A DNA stretch of 64,000 bases from Ooceraea biroi. Its lineage: Eukaryota; Arthropoda; Insecta; Hymenoptera; Formicidae. The stretch lies in the NCBI RefSeq assembly GCF_003672135.1, contig NC_039513.1:8370833-8434832 (forward strand), given 5' to 3'. The notes beneath the pieces were generated by a model. That model was not told the origin of the DNA, did no database searches, and worked only from the letters and a program-made list of their open reading frames with translations. The position numbers and the translations under genes are program-made. Shown one piece after another: positions 48,984 to 60,900 of the stretch; positions within the stretch are counted from its first letter, which is position 1; the number at the start of each line of letters is the position of its first letter.

Positions 48984-49763
48984 CAAGGGAAGGTTTTTAG
49001 GTGTTACACTCGGATTTCAAAAATTTTTTGCATGCAGGTAGGGAGGTCCCCAAATAGAAGAAAAAAAATAAAAGTAGCGGCCCAAATGCATATTTGCGCG
49101 CTACGTGCGCAATTTTCGATGTCAGGTTAATTACTCAAAAATGCTATTTCCAATCGAATTCTTTACATTTTTTATTTCACCTAATGCACATTTATATTGC
49201 TTTGAATAATTTTGTGTGTGTATGTGTATGTGTGTGTACGCGCGTGTGTGTGTTTAGAAAATACGAGCGTCTAATGTAATCTCGTGCCGCGCGAGCACGG
49301 TGCGTATAAAAGGCCCATTGCTCGAAAATGGTATTTGCATCGTAACTTTTTTAATTTTTTACTGCAACTGCCAATGCACACAATTTGGAATAATTGTACA
49401 TTGCGCAAATCGTAGTTTGCTCTTTCTGCGTGATTTATTGTATGCGACTTTAAATAGATTTGATCAGAATCCATAACGAGGACATAAAAGATCTGGTCAA
49501 GGGAGGTTTTTAATTCTTTCGGTTTTAATTTTGGTTTTGATTTCTTTTTAAAGCGTTGTGCATTGGGTGAAATAAAAAATGTAAAGAATTCGATTGGAAA
49601 TAGCATTTTTGAGTAATTAACCTAACATCGAAAATTGCGCACGTAGCGCGCAAATATGCATTTGGGCCGCTACTTTTATAATTTTTCTTCTTTTTGGGGA
49701 CCTCCCTACCTGCATGCAAAAAATTTTTGAAATCCGAGTGTAGCACCTAAAAACCTTTCCTTG
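48984..49763. mobile_element. CAAGG-ended inverted-repeat element, copy B, 780 bp
   Basis: TGA flanks both ends (48981-48983 and 49764-49766). The inverted arms are 48984-49190 and 49557-49763, about 207 bp each. It lies in the same orientation as copy A and is nearly identical apart from a shorter TG microsatellite (about 49212-49253) and scattered substitutions. The different flanking trinucleotide shows that it is an independent insertion and not part of a duplicated block. Confidence 0.9.
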
Positions 49764-51094
49764 TGAGAGATGCTTGTTTATCATCGGGTCTCCTGCATGT
49801 GCAAAGTCTTGTCTCAAAGCGACAAACGTATCATGTCATGAAAGTCCGTCCGCGAATTTCTCCGACTTCCGTTCGCGCTATCCGCTACTCCACTTATCCA
49901 GCTGATTATTATGCGCTATGTGTCTCGGAGAATGATAAATGGCAAGATGTAGGAGCGGCGTGTCGTCGGCGAACGATTATCGGTGACCGAGAAAACCGGG
50001 TCAGCTCTCCACGGACAATTACCGATACGAGGGCGCAACAGGTTGGCTGAAACAGGCGCGACAGGTGTCCGCGAATTTCGCCTGTCCGTCGCTGTCTATC
50101 GAGCGGACACGGAAGTTCTTACGTTTCGTACGGCGCACGTCTGACCAAGTCACGATGATTGAGACGCACAGCGGAATTGCCAGAACTGACACGTAGCAAA
50201 AGCAAGAACGTTCGGGGATTCAATGATAGAGTCCACGATTTGATCAATTTCTCATTTATCGAAAAAAGGCAAAACGGAAAAATACTCTAGAGACATTCCT
50301 CGACTGCGACCTGAATTTGATATTAAAGACTTACTTGTCGGCGACCCGACTTTCACCTTTAATTCGTAGGAGGCACGGAAGCTACTCGATCCGAATAACG
50401 TAAACGAGAGAGTGACACACAAGTGCCGATGAAATTATTCGGGGTCGCTGTTCGCTTGAATTAACCCCGAAACCCCGAGTGACCAAGCGTTTGCATTCAC
50501 GTAGCCGCAGCTTCTTGCGACTTCCTCGAAAGCGAAATACTACGGGTGATTTTCATTCGGCGCGGCGCGTCCTAACGGTACGACGCGCGAGAGCTTGAAT
50601 TAATTTGCATCCACGACGAGAAAGGAGATACATGCGTGGTCTCACCCACGTGCGTCCGCGCTGTTATATCTTGCGGTATTAAATGATACTCCGAGTTGCT
50701 CGAATCAGCTGATAAATTAAATCTCACTCACGGCGGACGAGGGGTGATCTCGCGAGAAAATAATGCAATTAAAGTACAAGACTCCTCTCGCGCGCGGGAA
50801 CGGACTGGATGTCGGATGCTTTTTCCGCGGCGGTCTATTTAAATGTCGAATTAATTACGACGGGTCGCGTTCGCACGCGGTGCGAAAAGGCTTAACGGGA
50901 CGCATCGCCTGGTGAACGCTAGCGCGCACGAAAGATCCGAGTTATCGATAGGCGATAGCTGATAGGCGGAATTAACGGTCGTGGCGTCGCGAGTCCAGTT
51001 AAACTCCATATAATGAGCGGAGGAATACTCCGAAATTACGACCTTGGGTCGTATCGCGCGGTATCGCGTTGCTGGCAAACCTTATCCCCGAGTT

Positions 51095-51124
51095 GAAAGA
51101 AAGAAAGAGAGAGAGAGAGAGAAA
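51095..51124. repeat. (GAAA)/(GA)n microsatellite
   Basis: GAAA units pass into a pure GA run. Confidence 0.92.
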
Positions 51125-51520
51125 TCTCCCCGCGTTATACCGTATAAATCACGCGGGGATCGCGTAATATGAGCACACCCGCGTATTCGGTTTCGCGTAT
51201 AATTCTAACTAGCGGCGCCGAATGGTCGCCGCGAGCGATCGAGCTTGCAACGTAAACTACTTCATTCGCCAGCTAACGCGACGCTTCATTCGCGACGAGG
51301 GATGACGAAACTTCCTCCGTGGAGGTACTTCCAACGAGGAGTAACGAACTGTCTCTCTACCAAGGGACGGAGGAAGGGTGGGAGCGGGGAAGCCGGGCAA
51401 CGGTGTCCCATGCGCGATCCTCCCTTCGGGAAACCGGCCACCCACCGCGACGCCGGTGATCCCCCATAGCGCGCGAATCCTCGTCGCGGCTCGCGCGAAT
51501 TAACTGCCAGCGTTTTACGG

Positions 51521-51565
51521 GTCTCTCTCCCTCTGTCTCTCTTTCTCTTTCTCTCTGTCTCTCTT
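51521..51565. repeat. (CT)n-rich pyrimidine run
   Basis: CT dinucleotides with TT and GT interruptions cover about 45 bases. Confidence 0.88.
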
Positions 51566-52100
51566 GATTAATTACGATCGCTGCGCGATCTTTTTTTCTC
51601 ATTCTTAATCTCGCCGCGTCGTATCCCATGAAATTGCGCCGTAACGAACGCCGATAGAGAAGTAACTGTACCTTAGCGGGACCACGCTAATGTGCACGGC
51701 GCGCCGGCATTACCGTCGCATCTTTCATCCGCCAGTTCTGCGATTACCTCGAGGCGGACATTCGCCCCGCGGGGAAACGCTTCCCTGAAGAAAAAAAGGT
51801 AACGATCTCGCCTTATCGCACTCGATACAAAACGCTGTTGCGTAAGATCCGATCCGCGGCATCTGTTTTTTCCTGCGCGGCGATTCACACGCGTCGCTTT
51901 CATCGAACGGTATACACAGACGCTTGCAGCAAAGTGCCCTAGAACTACGCGATTACGCGTAGGGGTATGTTGCTTATATTAGGGGTGTGATTTAGCTTTG
52001 AGGGTTTTTTTGCTCAAAAACGCATGTATTTAAATATGATAATGAATGAATACCTTAATCAAAATATTTTCCTTCGTTTTCTATAACTTTTTCCCATCTT

Positions 52101-55100
52101 TCTGGCAAGAGATGGATTCCACCACGATAAAATCACTCTTCTTTTCAGTTGATCCATTCGTCGACGAATTTTCGCACTTCTTCCAAATTATCAAAGTGTG
52201 TATCCTCTAAAGCGTGTTGCATCCACCGGAACAAATAGTAATCGCATGGAGCAATGTCCGGAGAAGACTTGCCATTCGAGCTCTAATAGTGTTTCTTTCA
52301 CTGATAACGCAACGTGAGGTCGAGCGTTGTCACGAAGAAGAATCACTTTCCGTCGTTTACTCGCAATTGGTGATCGTTTTTGGTCCAATGCTTGCTTCAA
52401 CTTGTACAATTGGTGTCGATAACGATCAGCCGTGACAGTCTCATGCGGATTTAACAGCTTATAGTACACTATCCCACCAAATACAGAGCATTACTTTTGA
52501 ACCGTCAATATTGCGTCTCGGAGTGGAGAATGTTGATGGTTCGCCTGGATCCACCCATGATTTTCTGCGTTTCGGATTATCAAAATAGATCCACTTTTCA
52601 TCCCCAGTAACAATCCGAGACAAACGACTCTTCTTTTTTTGCCTGGCGATCAACGAAATGCAAATGTTCAAATGGCACTTTCCGATAATTGATGTCGAAC
52701 CCGTTTCCCTTCTTTCTGAATTTTTCCCATTTCATGTAAATGTTTGGTAACTGTTGTACGATCAACATTTAATGCTCTGGCAAGAGATGGATTCCACCAC
52801 GATAAAATCACTCTTCTTTTCAGTTCATCCATTCGTCGACGAATTTTCGCACTTCTTCCAAATTATCAAAGTGTGTATCCTCTAAAGCGTGTTGCATCCA
52901 CCGGAACAAATAATAATCGCATGGAGCAATGTCCGGAGAAGACTTGCCATTCAAGCTCTAATAGTGTTTCTTTCACTGATAACGCAACGTGAGGTCGAGC
53001 GTTGTCACGAAGAAGAATCACTTTCCGTCGTTTACTCGCAATTGCTGGTCGTTTTTCGTCCAATGCTTGCTTCAACTTGTACAATTGGTGTCGATAACGA
53101 TCAGCCGTGACAGTCTCATGCGGATTTAACAGCTCATAGTACACTATCCCACCAAATACAGAGCATTACTTTTCAACCGTCAATATTGCGTCTCGGAGTG
53201 GATGTTGATGGTTCGCCTGGATCCACCCATGATTTTCTGCGTTTCGGATTATCAAAATAGATCCACTTTTCATCCCCAGTAACAATCCGAGACAAGAGAC
53301 TCTTCTTTTTTTGCCTGGCGATCAACGAAATGCAAATGTTCAAATGGCACTTTCCGATAATTGATGTCGAACCCGTTTCCCTTCTTTCTGAATTTTTCCC
53401 ATTTCATGTAAATGTTTGGTAACTGTTGAACGATCAACATTTAATGCTCTGGCAAGAGATGGATTCCACCACGATAAAATCACTCTTCTTTTCAGTTGAT
53501 CCATTCGTCGACGAATTTTCGCACTTCTTCCAAATTATCAAAGTGTGTATCCTCTAAAGCGTGTTGCATCCACCGGAACAAATAATAATCGCATGGAGCA
53601 ATGTCCGGAGAAGACTTGCCACTCAAGCTCTAATAGTGTTTGTCTCACTGATAACGCAACGTGAGGTCGAGCGTTGTCACGAAGAAGAATCACTTTCCGT
53701 CGTTTACTCGCAATTGCTGGTCGTTTTTCGTCCAATGCTTGCTTCAACTTGTACAATTGGTGTCGATAACGATCAGCCGTGACAGTCTCATGCGGATTTA
53801 ACAGCTCATAGTACACTATCCCACCAAATACAGAGCATTACTTTTCAACCGTCAATATTGCGTCTCGGAGTGGATGTTGATGGTTCGCCTGGATCCACCC
53901 ATGATTTTCTGCGTTTCGGATTATCAAAATAGATCCACTTTTCATCCCCAGTAACAATCCGAGACAAACGACTCTTCTTTTTTTGCCTGGCGATCAACGA
54001 AATGCAAATGTTCAAATGGCACTTTCCGATAATTGATGTCGAACCCGTTTCCCTTCTTTCTGAATTTTTCCCATTTCATGTAAATGTTTGGTAACTGTTG
54101 TACGATCAACATTTAATGCTCTGGCAAGAGATGGATTCCACCACGATAAAATCACTCTTCTTTTCAGTTCATCCATTCGTCGACGAATTTTCGCACTTCT
54201 TCCAAATTATCAAAGTGTGTATCCTCTAAAGCGTGTTGCATCCACCGGAACAAATAATAATCGCATGGAGCAATGTCCGGAGAAGACTTGCCATTCAAGC
54301 TCTAATAGTGTTTCTTTCACTGATAACGCAACGTGAGGTCGAGCGTTGTCACGAAGAAGAATCACTTTCCGTCGTTTACTCGCAATTGCTGGTCGTTTTT
54401 CGTCCAATGCTTGCTTCAACTTGTACAATTGGTGTCGATAACGATCAGCCGTGACAGTCTCATGCGGATTTAACAGCTCATAGTACACTATCCCACCAAA
54501 TACAGAGCATTACTTTTCAACCGTCAATATTGCGTCTCGGAGTGGATGTTGATGGTTCGCCTGGATCCACCCATGATTTTCTGCGTTTCGGATTATCAAA
54601 ATAGATCCACTTTTCATCCCCAGTAACAATCCGAGACAAGAGACTCTTCTTTTTTTGCCTGGCGATCAACGAAATGCAAATGTTCAAATGGCACTTTCCG
54701 ATAATTGATGTCGAACCCGTTTCCCTTCTTTCTGAATTTTTCCCATTTCATGTAAATGTTTGGTAACTGTTGAACGATCAACATTTAATGCTCTGGCAAG
54801 AGATGGATTCCACCACGATAAAATCACTCTTCTTTTCAGTTGATCCATTCGTCGACGAATTTTCGCACTTCTTCCAAATTATCAAAGTGTGTATCCTCTA
54901 AAGCGTGTTGCATCCACCGGAACAAATAATAATCGCATGGAGCAATGTCCGGAGAAGACTTGCCACTCAAGCTCTAATAGTGTTTGTCTCACTGATAACG
55001 CAACGTGAGGTCGAGCGTTGTCACGAAGAAGAATCACTTTCCGTCGTTTACTCGCAATTGCTGGTCGTTTTTCGTCCAATGCTTGCTTCAACTTGTACAA

Positions 55101-55463
55101 TTGGTGTCGATAACGATCAGCCGTGACAGTCTCATGCGGATTTAACAGCTCATAGTACACTATCCCACCAAATACAGAGCATTACTTTTCAACCGTCAAT
55201 ATTGCGTCTCGGAGTGGATGTTGATGGTTCGCCTGGATCCACCCATGATTTTCTGCGTTTCGGATTATCAAAATAGATCCACTTTTCATCCCCAGTAACA
55301 ATCCGAGACAAACGACTCTTCTTTTTTTGCCTGGCGATCAACGAAATGCAAATGTTCAAATGGCACTTTCCGATAATTGATGTCGAACCCGTTTCCCTTC
55401 TTTCTGAATTTTTCCCATTTCATGTAAATGTTTGGTAACTGTTGTACGATCAACATTTAATGC
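52101..55463. repeat. Five tandem core copies with a higher-order dimer
   Basis: Unit starts are 52101, 52776, 53448, 54120 and 54792; lengths are 675, 672, 672, 672 and 672. Units 2 and 4 share variants (CAGTTCATCC, GACAAGAGACTC, GTTGAACGATC). Units 3 and 5 share a different set (CAGTTGATCC, CCACTCAAGC, GTTTGTCTC, GACAAACGACTC). The last four units are therefore a 1,344-bp dimer present twice. All junctions carry the single TCTGGCAAG seen in the first array. Confidence 0.93.
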
Positions 55464-55703
55464 TCTGGCAAGTTCTGAAGTGGATTGTGTTGGATTTTCG
55501 TCCAATAATGCTTGCAAATCTGCATTTTCAAGCTTTCTTGGTTGTCCCGAGCGTTCTTTGTCTTTCACATCAGTATGACCACTTTTAAAGCGTCTAAACC
55601 AGTATTCACACGTCTTAATTGATGGGGCAGAATCACCACAAGTTTCCACAAGAATTCTATAACCGTCAGCGGCAGTTTTCTTTTGATTAAAAAACAAAAG
55701 CAA
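55356..55703 (-). pseudogene. Mariner transposase N-terminal part, disrupted (second copy)
   Basis: This is the same frame as at 30459-30806 with a few substitutions, for example Gln for Arg in the ENPT-STSEL segment and Lys for Asn before HLHE. It encodes the two helix-turn-helix regions and ends at the same premature stop after RHQLSESAI. The remaining catalytic segments follow in other frames within the tandem units. It is not functional as it stands. Confidence 0.88.
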
Positions 55704-55915
55704 CGCATGTCGAAAATGCTAAAGAGCTTTCGGAAGTTGCATTTTTGCGATGATATAAACACGACTGTTATTGCATCTATTGCTATAATGCTACTAAATG
55801 TGATGGATAATGTCAAGACTGTAAGAAACAACAGTTATCGGAAACAGCTATTGGAACAAACTGACACTACAACCATCTGTTGCAAAACCCTCAAAACTAA
55901 ATCACACTCCTAATA

Positions 55916-57361
55916 TTTTTATCGAACACGTGCGGGGCCCCGCAAAGACGAGGGGGCGCAATGACGACGTTACACGGCTGATTTCAATCAGGCTTCCCGC
56001 GCATAAAGGATCCGCGGGCAGCGTCCCTTCCGCGTCCCTTCGCGAGCGCCGCGACGCAATGGAAATCGGCGACCCTTTCACGCAGCGTGCCAGGAGCCCT
56101 TCAAAGGGCCGCACGCTTCATTTGCATCCACCGGTGATCTAAAGAGCGCGGAAAGATGAATAGTCGGATAAAACGAGGGCGAGGGGCACGGGCAGGGGCC
56201 CGATGGCCGGGTACGCACGCACGGTCCGTATCCTTTCGCTTACTACACGCGCGTGCGGGGTAATAACGATTCTCGAGTGTCGCCGCGTTCGCACTCTCGA
56301 CCCGCGACACCCACGGGAACACAATTACCGGGCCGCGTTCACCTACGAACCCCGGCCGTATAAGCGACCGTATAAGCTGGGACGGGAGATAGACACGCGA
56401 AAAATCTCCCGGCCGGTGGCGACGAAGACGGCGTTACCAATTATGGAAGCGGCGGTCGATAGGGTGCCGCGAAGCATAAACCGTCAGCCAGGCTCCTCGT
56501 AATGGCATTCCGCCATCGAAGGTACATTACTCTTTTCTTCTCCGTGGATTTTTCCTTTCGCCATAAAGTGAAACTTCCGGATTGACACGTGTCATGGAAC
56601 GTTTTAGATTCCTATGAGTGCATCGGCGTGCCCTTTACTCCTGTCTTCTTTTTTTAAAAAATCAAATATAAAATTTTGGATAGAATATGTTTTTTTACTT
56701 TCTTTATTTGTTCTCTGCTCTTATTATTTATCGTATGTGCAATTAGAGGTAAGAAGCGAGTGCGCGGGAAGAGGAGAAGAAGGTGCGCCACGAGGCCTCG
56801 CTCGTACGCGCTCGTGCAACGCGTTCCCCGGCTCGGTCAACGTCTCCTGACTAATCCTCGCGGCACCTACGGAGGACAATTACCGTATGCCATATACGTC
56901 CATCCGCGGGGTCCATCTCGCACAGATAACGACGGAAAGAAGGGCCGAGAGCAGCGTTGCGGACGGGCTCCGGTTCTCCATCGCCGCGGCAACATATCCG
57001 GGCAACGTGAGCAGGACTCCTTAGCCTACACAGCAGATACAACGTCGGGGTCCGTACAACGTTTCCTGTTACCTGCTATACCTCCTCGGCCTGAGAGGCT
57101 CCTACACGTGGCGTTCGTTCTATCTCCGGAGCGGACAATTTGCTCGCAACCCCGAGAGATTTATGCGAAGCGGCCAAGAACAGCGCGAGTACTGTTACCT
57201 TCTTCCTCGCGGGGGAAAACTCGTGCTCGTGTCGCGTGGTCCCCCAATTCGAGGCTTCTCCTCTCTCCCTTTCATTTCGGACGAGATTTAAATAAAATTC
57301 ATCGCATCTCGTAATTGATGTTACTCTGAGCGGATAATTACGTGGCAATAAATAATAGATA
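55916..57361. other. GC-rich non-coding DNA, no gene recognised
   Basis: A 212-codon open frame on the plus strand at 56676-57314 begins with a hydrophobic stretch and then becomes Arg/Pro/Ser-rich. It has no recognisable domain, homologous neighbour or splice context, so it is treated as chance. Confidence 0.5.
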
Positions 57362-57363
57362 TA

Positions 57364-57942
57364 CAGGGTGGCCCATTTTAATTTATACAGTCGATTTTTT
57401 AAAAAACTAAAAGAGATACGAAAAAATGTTTCAGACAGACATGTCACGATTTCGAGGGGGACATAAGATGATACCATTGGTTTGACCTTGAATAGTCGTT
57501 TGAAGGTCACGCGAAGATCACCTTCAATTTCTTAAATTGAAACCCCAACTTTTTATTGCAGATTCTTATTCTCCATCGAAAAGTAAGTAACTTTTGTCTG
57601 AAACATTTTTCCGAAAAATGTCATCTTATGTCCTTAAAATGTCCTCAAACCTCATCTTGAAGATCATTTTAAGGACATAAGATGACATTTTTCGGAAAAA
57701 TGTTTCAGACAAAAGTTACTTACTTTTCGATGGAGAATAAGAATCTGCAATAAAAAGTTGGGGTTTCAATTTAAGAAATTGAAGGTGATCTTCGCGTGAC
57801 CTTCAAACGACTATTCAAGGTCAAACCAATGGTATCATCTTATGTCCCCCTCGAAATCGTGACATGTCTGTCTGAAACATTTTTTCGTATCTCTTTTAGT
57901 TTTTTAAAAAATCGACTGTATAAATTAAAATGGGCCACCCTG
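57364..57942. mobile_element. Near-perfect palindromic element, 579 bp, TA-flanked
   Basis: The arms are 57364-57641 and 57665-57942, 278 bp each, with a 23-base spacer, and appear identical by eye over their full length. The ends are CAGGGTGGCCCATTTTAATT and its reverse complement, with TA on both sides. The protein frames read from each arm are identical for about 50 residues, but that simply reflects the palindrome. CAGGGTG termini with TA duplication are common among short non-autonomous relatives of mariner/Tc1 elements in insects. A transcript across it would form a hairpin with a very long perfect stem. Confidence 0.95.
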
Positions 57943-57944
57943 TA

Positions 57945-60900
57945 TATTGAAGATGGAGAAAGAGAGAGAAAGACAGAAAGAATAGAAATTGATGGTACCG
58001 AGAGCATCAGGCCTTGCGAGAGCTATCTTCCTTCCCATATTAGAAACTCGCGTTATCCGCACGTGTATTTTTCTCAAAGTCCGCTGTTCCGCGATGAGTA
58101 AGGAACGCGGGAATACGTATACGGTGCGATAACGCTATCCTGCGCGCGCATACGTGGTGCGCATCGCGCGTCACGTAACGCGCACCGACAATAGCGAAGG
58201 GCGAGCCGGCGACCGGTGAATCGCAGGGCGGCGAAAGGGCTGAGACCGAGAAGCCCAAGGAATGAGTAAACGGGTTCATAATCGGACGACCGGCAGGAAT
58301 TCGCGTATAAGCCGGCGCATCCGCGAGTCATCTGATATCGTTATAACTTATGTCGATGGACATAACGATCGGCTCTCACGCGCTCCGCCCTTATCGCGCG
58401 CATGGCGCGATACCAGATTGCAAACCGGAATTGCGTTACAAGTCGGCTGGAAATTATCCTAGATAACGTCGCGCGGTGGCGAACGGTAAAATCCAGCGTT
58501 ACCGGCGCGCTCGCCAAGATTCTGGACCCGCGCGCGCGGATTGCTCGATGCACCGGACGGTGCGGTCCACGGCGGCGGCGGTGGCGGTTGTAAGGCTCCC
58601 ATCCCTTGAACCCTAGGATCCGAGCGCATCTGTTACGCTAATAGCGATACTGGCTCGTTTCTGTGTGCATGCCGACAAGGGAGTCAGCTGCCGCCGTTTA
58701 TTGGGCGATATGACCAGGCCCGCTTATCGAGAGAGTCTGCACCTGCTCGGTGACCCGCGCGAATCGCGCGCGAGCGTGCACGTTCGGTGACCATCGATCA
58801 AGTATGCGCCGCTTCTGCGAAAGTCCCATGCGTGGAATTCCCCAGTGAGCAGCGATGGAAAGAGCTCCGGAATGGCCTGAAAACTGGTTTGGAATGTTTG
58901 GTCTTCCGTTAAAGTATTAGAGGAATGTTAGGTATTAATCACAACATCGTTTAAGTTAGCGTTTAAGTGATTAATTGGAAACCTGCATGGATCGCTAAAT
59001 CATCGACAGATATTGATATAGCGAACTGTTTTCAATGTTATTTTCCTCTTATTTTTATATCTAGTTTTGCACAGACCTTGTGCACCAAATACACGAAAGA
59101 AAATCACCACTTGGAGTAATTTTTTTTAAATTTTAATTTATTCAATGAACGGGAAATTACCCTCTAGTGTCACAAAAGAACGTAAGAAGGATAACAATGA
59201 ACGTAAATAATCAAATAAGCAATACAATAATCCAAATCGCAAACTCCAGAACCGAAAAGTTCAAAATCGAGTGAAAGCAGGATAAAGAAAAAAGGCATTA
59301 TGCCAACCAAATATTCTGATTAAAGTCGTTAAAAAAGACAAATAAATTCCATTGCACACAAAGAATAAAAATATAGCCTAATAAAATTAATTAAACGCAT
59401 GTAACTTAAACTTAATAAACGCATATCAAGACAACTAAATTCAATTGCACACAAAGAATAAAGATACAGCCTAATAAAAGTAATTAAACGCATGTAACTT
59501 AAACTTAATATTTAATAAACGCATATAGCAAGTAAAAAAGTAATCATCAACGATTACATCTTTCCTCATCACGGACAAAGAAAGACACGGGTCATCTTCT
59601 GGAAGCGATTCGACGTCGAATTTATCTTTATCCGCACACAAATCTGGACAAATCAACGCGGCTGCAAGACCCGCGTGCAAGAACCCGAAACGAAACTAAA
59701 CACGATTGCCTAACGTTAATGAGCATTTCGCCGAACCGGCCGATCCTCATTCTACGCCAATGCGGCTTCATCTTCATTACCAGTTTCTGCCGGTACCAGC
59801 AACAACCGCTCGCTCGAGTCCAGGAGTCGGGATGCGACCGGACTCATCGGACGCGGAGATTTGCAGCAGCCTGGTCCAAAGTGGAGCAAGATTTATCTAG
59901 AAATTTGTAATTTAGATGGGATTTAATTAGCGCTGGGCACGCTACCGCTATACGTCTGTCCGCGCTTACGTATCTATCCGCGTCCGACGCGCTATTAGCG
60001 ATAATGGTTCGTTCCCATGGCGATAAAGCGCTGGTTATACGATCGGACGAAGCGGACGAGAACGGGGCTCTGGTACCTTCCATCGTGGGCCCCACATCGT
60101 TCTTTCCGTACACACGTTCTTTCAGTGTTCTCCTGTACGCGCTAAATGCTAGTGCGAACTCGCGCGGCACCCCCCTGGCAAGGTGGCGACCGAAGGGCCC
60201 AAGAACCGGCGATACGATTTATTATGATTGCCTCGCCGTATATATCGACTACCGGACACTGCGGGCAAAAATGGAACGGCATTTACGGCCTTGTGCTACC
60301 TCACGCGTGCGAGCCTCGCGTGAGCACTCCGCTGACGTTGTCCTCGTCGTCGACGTCGTTACTTTTCGATGTGTCGACGCGCCAAAGAGTTTTGACGTGC
60401 GATTATGTGCCGTGAAAGAGAACGAGGCTGCTGCCGGCAACCTTCGGGGGGAAAGTAAGAAGCCGCATTCCGTGGAGGATTGATGCGCGGAGTAGTTTTG
60501 CGGGATTGGCATTGCGTGTCGTCGTGCGCCGACGCGCTAAAACGAAATCCGTGCACCATGGAAATTATGCGTGAAAGTATCGGTATAAATATATTTATAC
60601 CGATATCTATAGATTTTACCGACGACATTTGATTTTACACGTACTTGCGATTTTATTCAGCTATAATCTCTGGAATATTTATCGAGAATATTAATGGAGA
60701 GATTTCTGAATTTGAGAGATGAGGATAACGATTAATTTAATTTTGTATGTTTTTTTTAATTGGGAGATACAAGAGAATACGCGAAGATTGATTTTCTTGC
60801 GATATAATAAATTTAAAAGATCTCTTTTTTAAAGTGAGCCTCCGTCCGTCGGTCGATTCGTCACGATTGCCGACGATAAAAACCAGCATGAAAGCGCCTA

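Larger units (their letters stand above)
49767..51976. other. Non-coding DNA with simple repeats
   Basis: No gene was recognised. The interval contains a GA microsatellite and a CT-rich run, annotated separately. Confidence 0.6.
51979..55913 (-). mobile_element. Second mariner with its core amplified five times, 3,935 bp
   Basis: TA at 51977-51978 and 55914-55915 flank the same terminal repeats as at 27081-31016, with one substitution on the left (TTAGC for TTAGT after GTGTGAT). The layout is the same: a short left part with the transposase C-terminus, five tandem core units, and a right part with the N-terminus, all with the gene on the minus strand. The flanking DNA is unrelated to that of the first copy, so this is a separate insertion and not a duplicated chromosomal block. 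Length and unit number are almost identical to the first copy. Confidence 0.95.

Noticed and set aside
56676..57314. 212-codon plus-strand frame starting with a hydrophobic segment
   Set aside because: Composition after the first 25 residues is that of random GC-rich sequence, with no domain and no splice or neighbour support.
57796..58101. Plus-strand 101-codon frame whose first half is identical to part of a minus-strand frame at 57076-57510
   Set aside because: The identity is produced by the palindrome; neither frame resembles a known protein.
58600..58625. CCTTGAACCCTAGG, resembling a reversed T-arm
   Set aside because: The reverse strand does not fold into a T-stem of five pairs, and no other tRNA part is present.
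60004..60483. 159-codon plus-strand frame
   Set aside because: No recognisable motif; it overlaps frames on the other strand and lies in GC-rich non-coding DNA.
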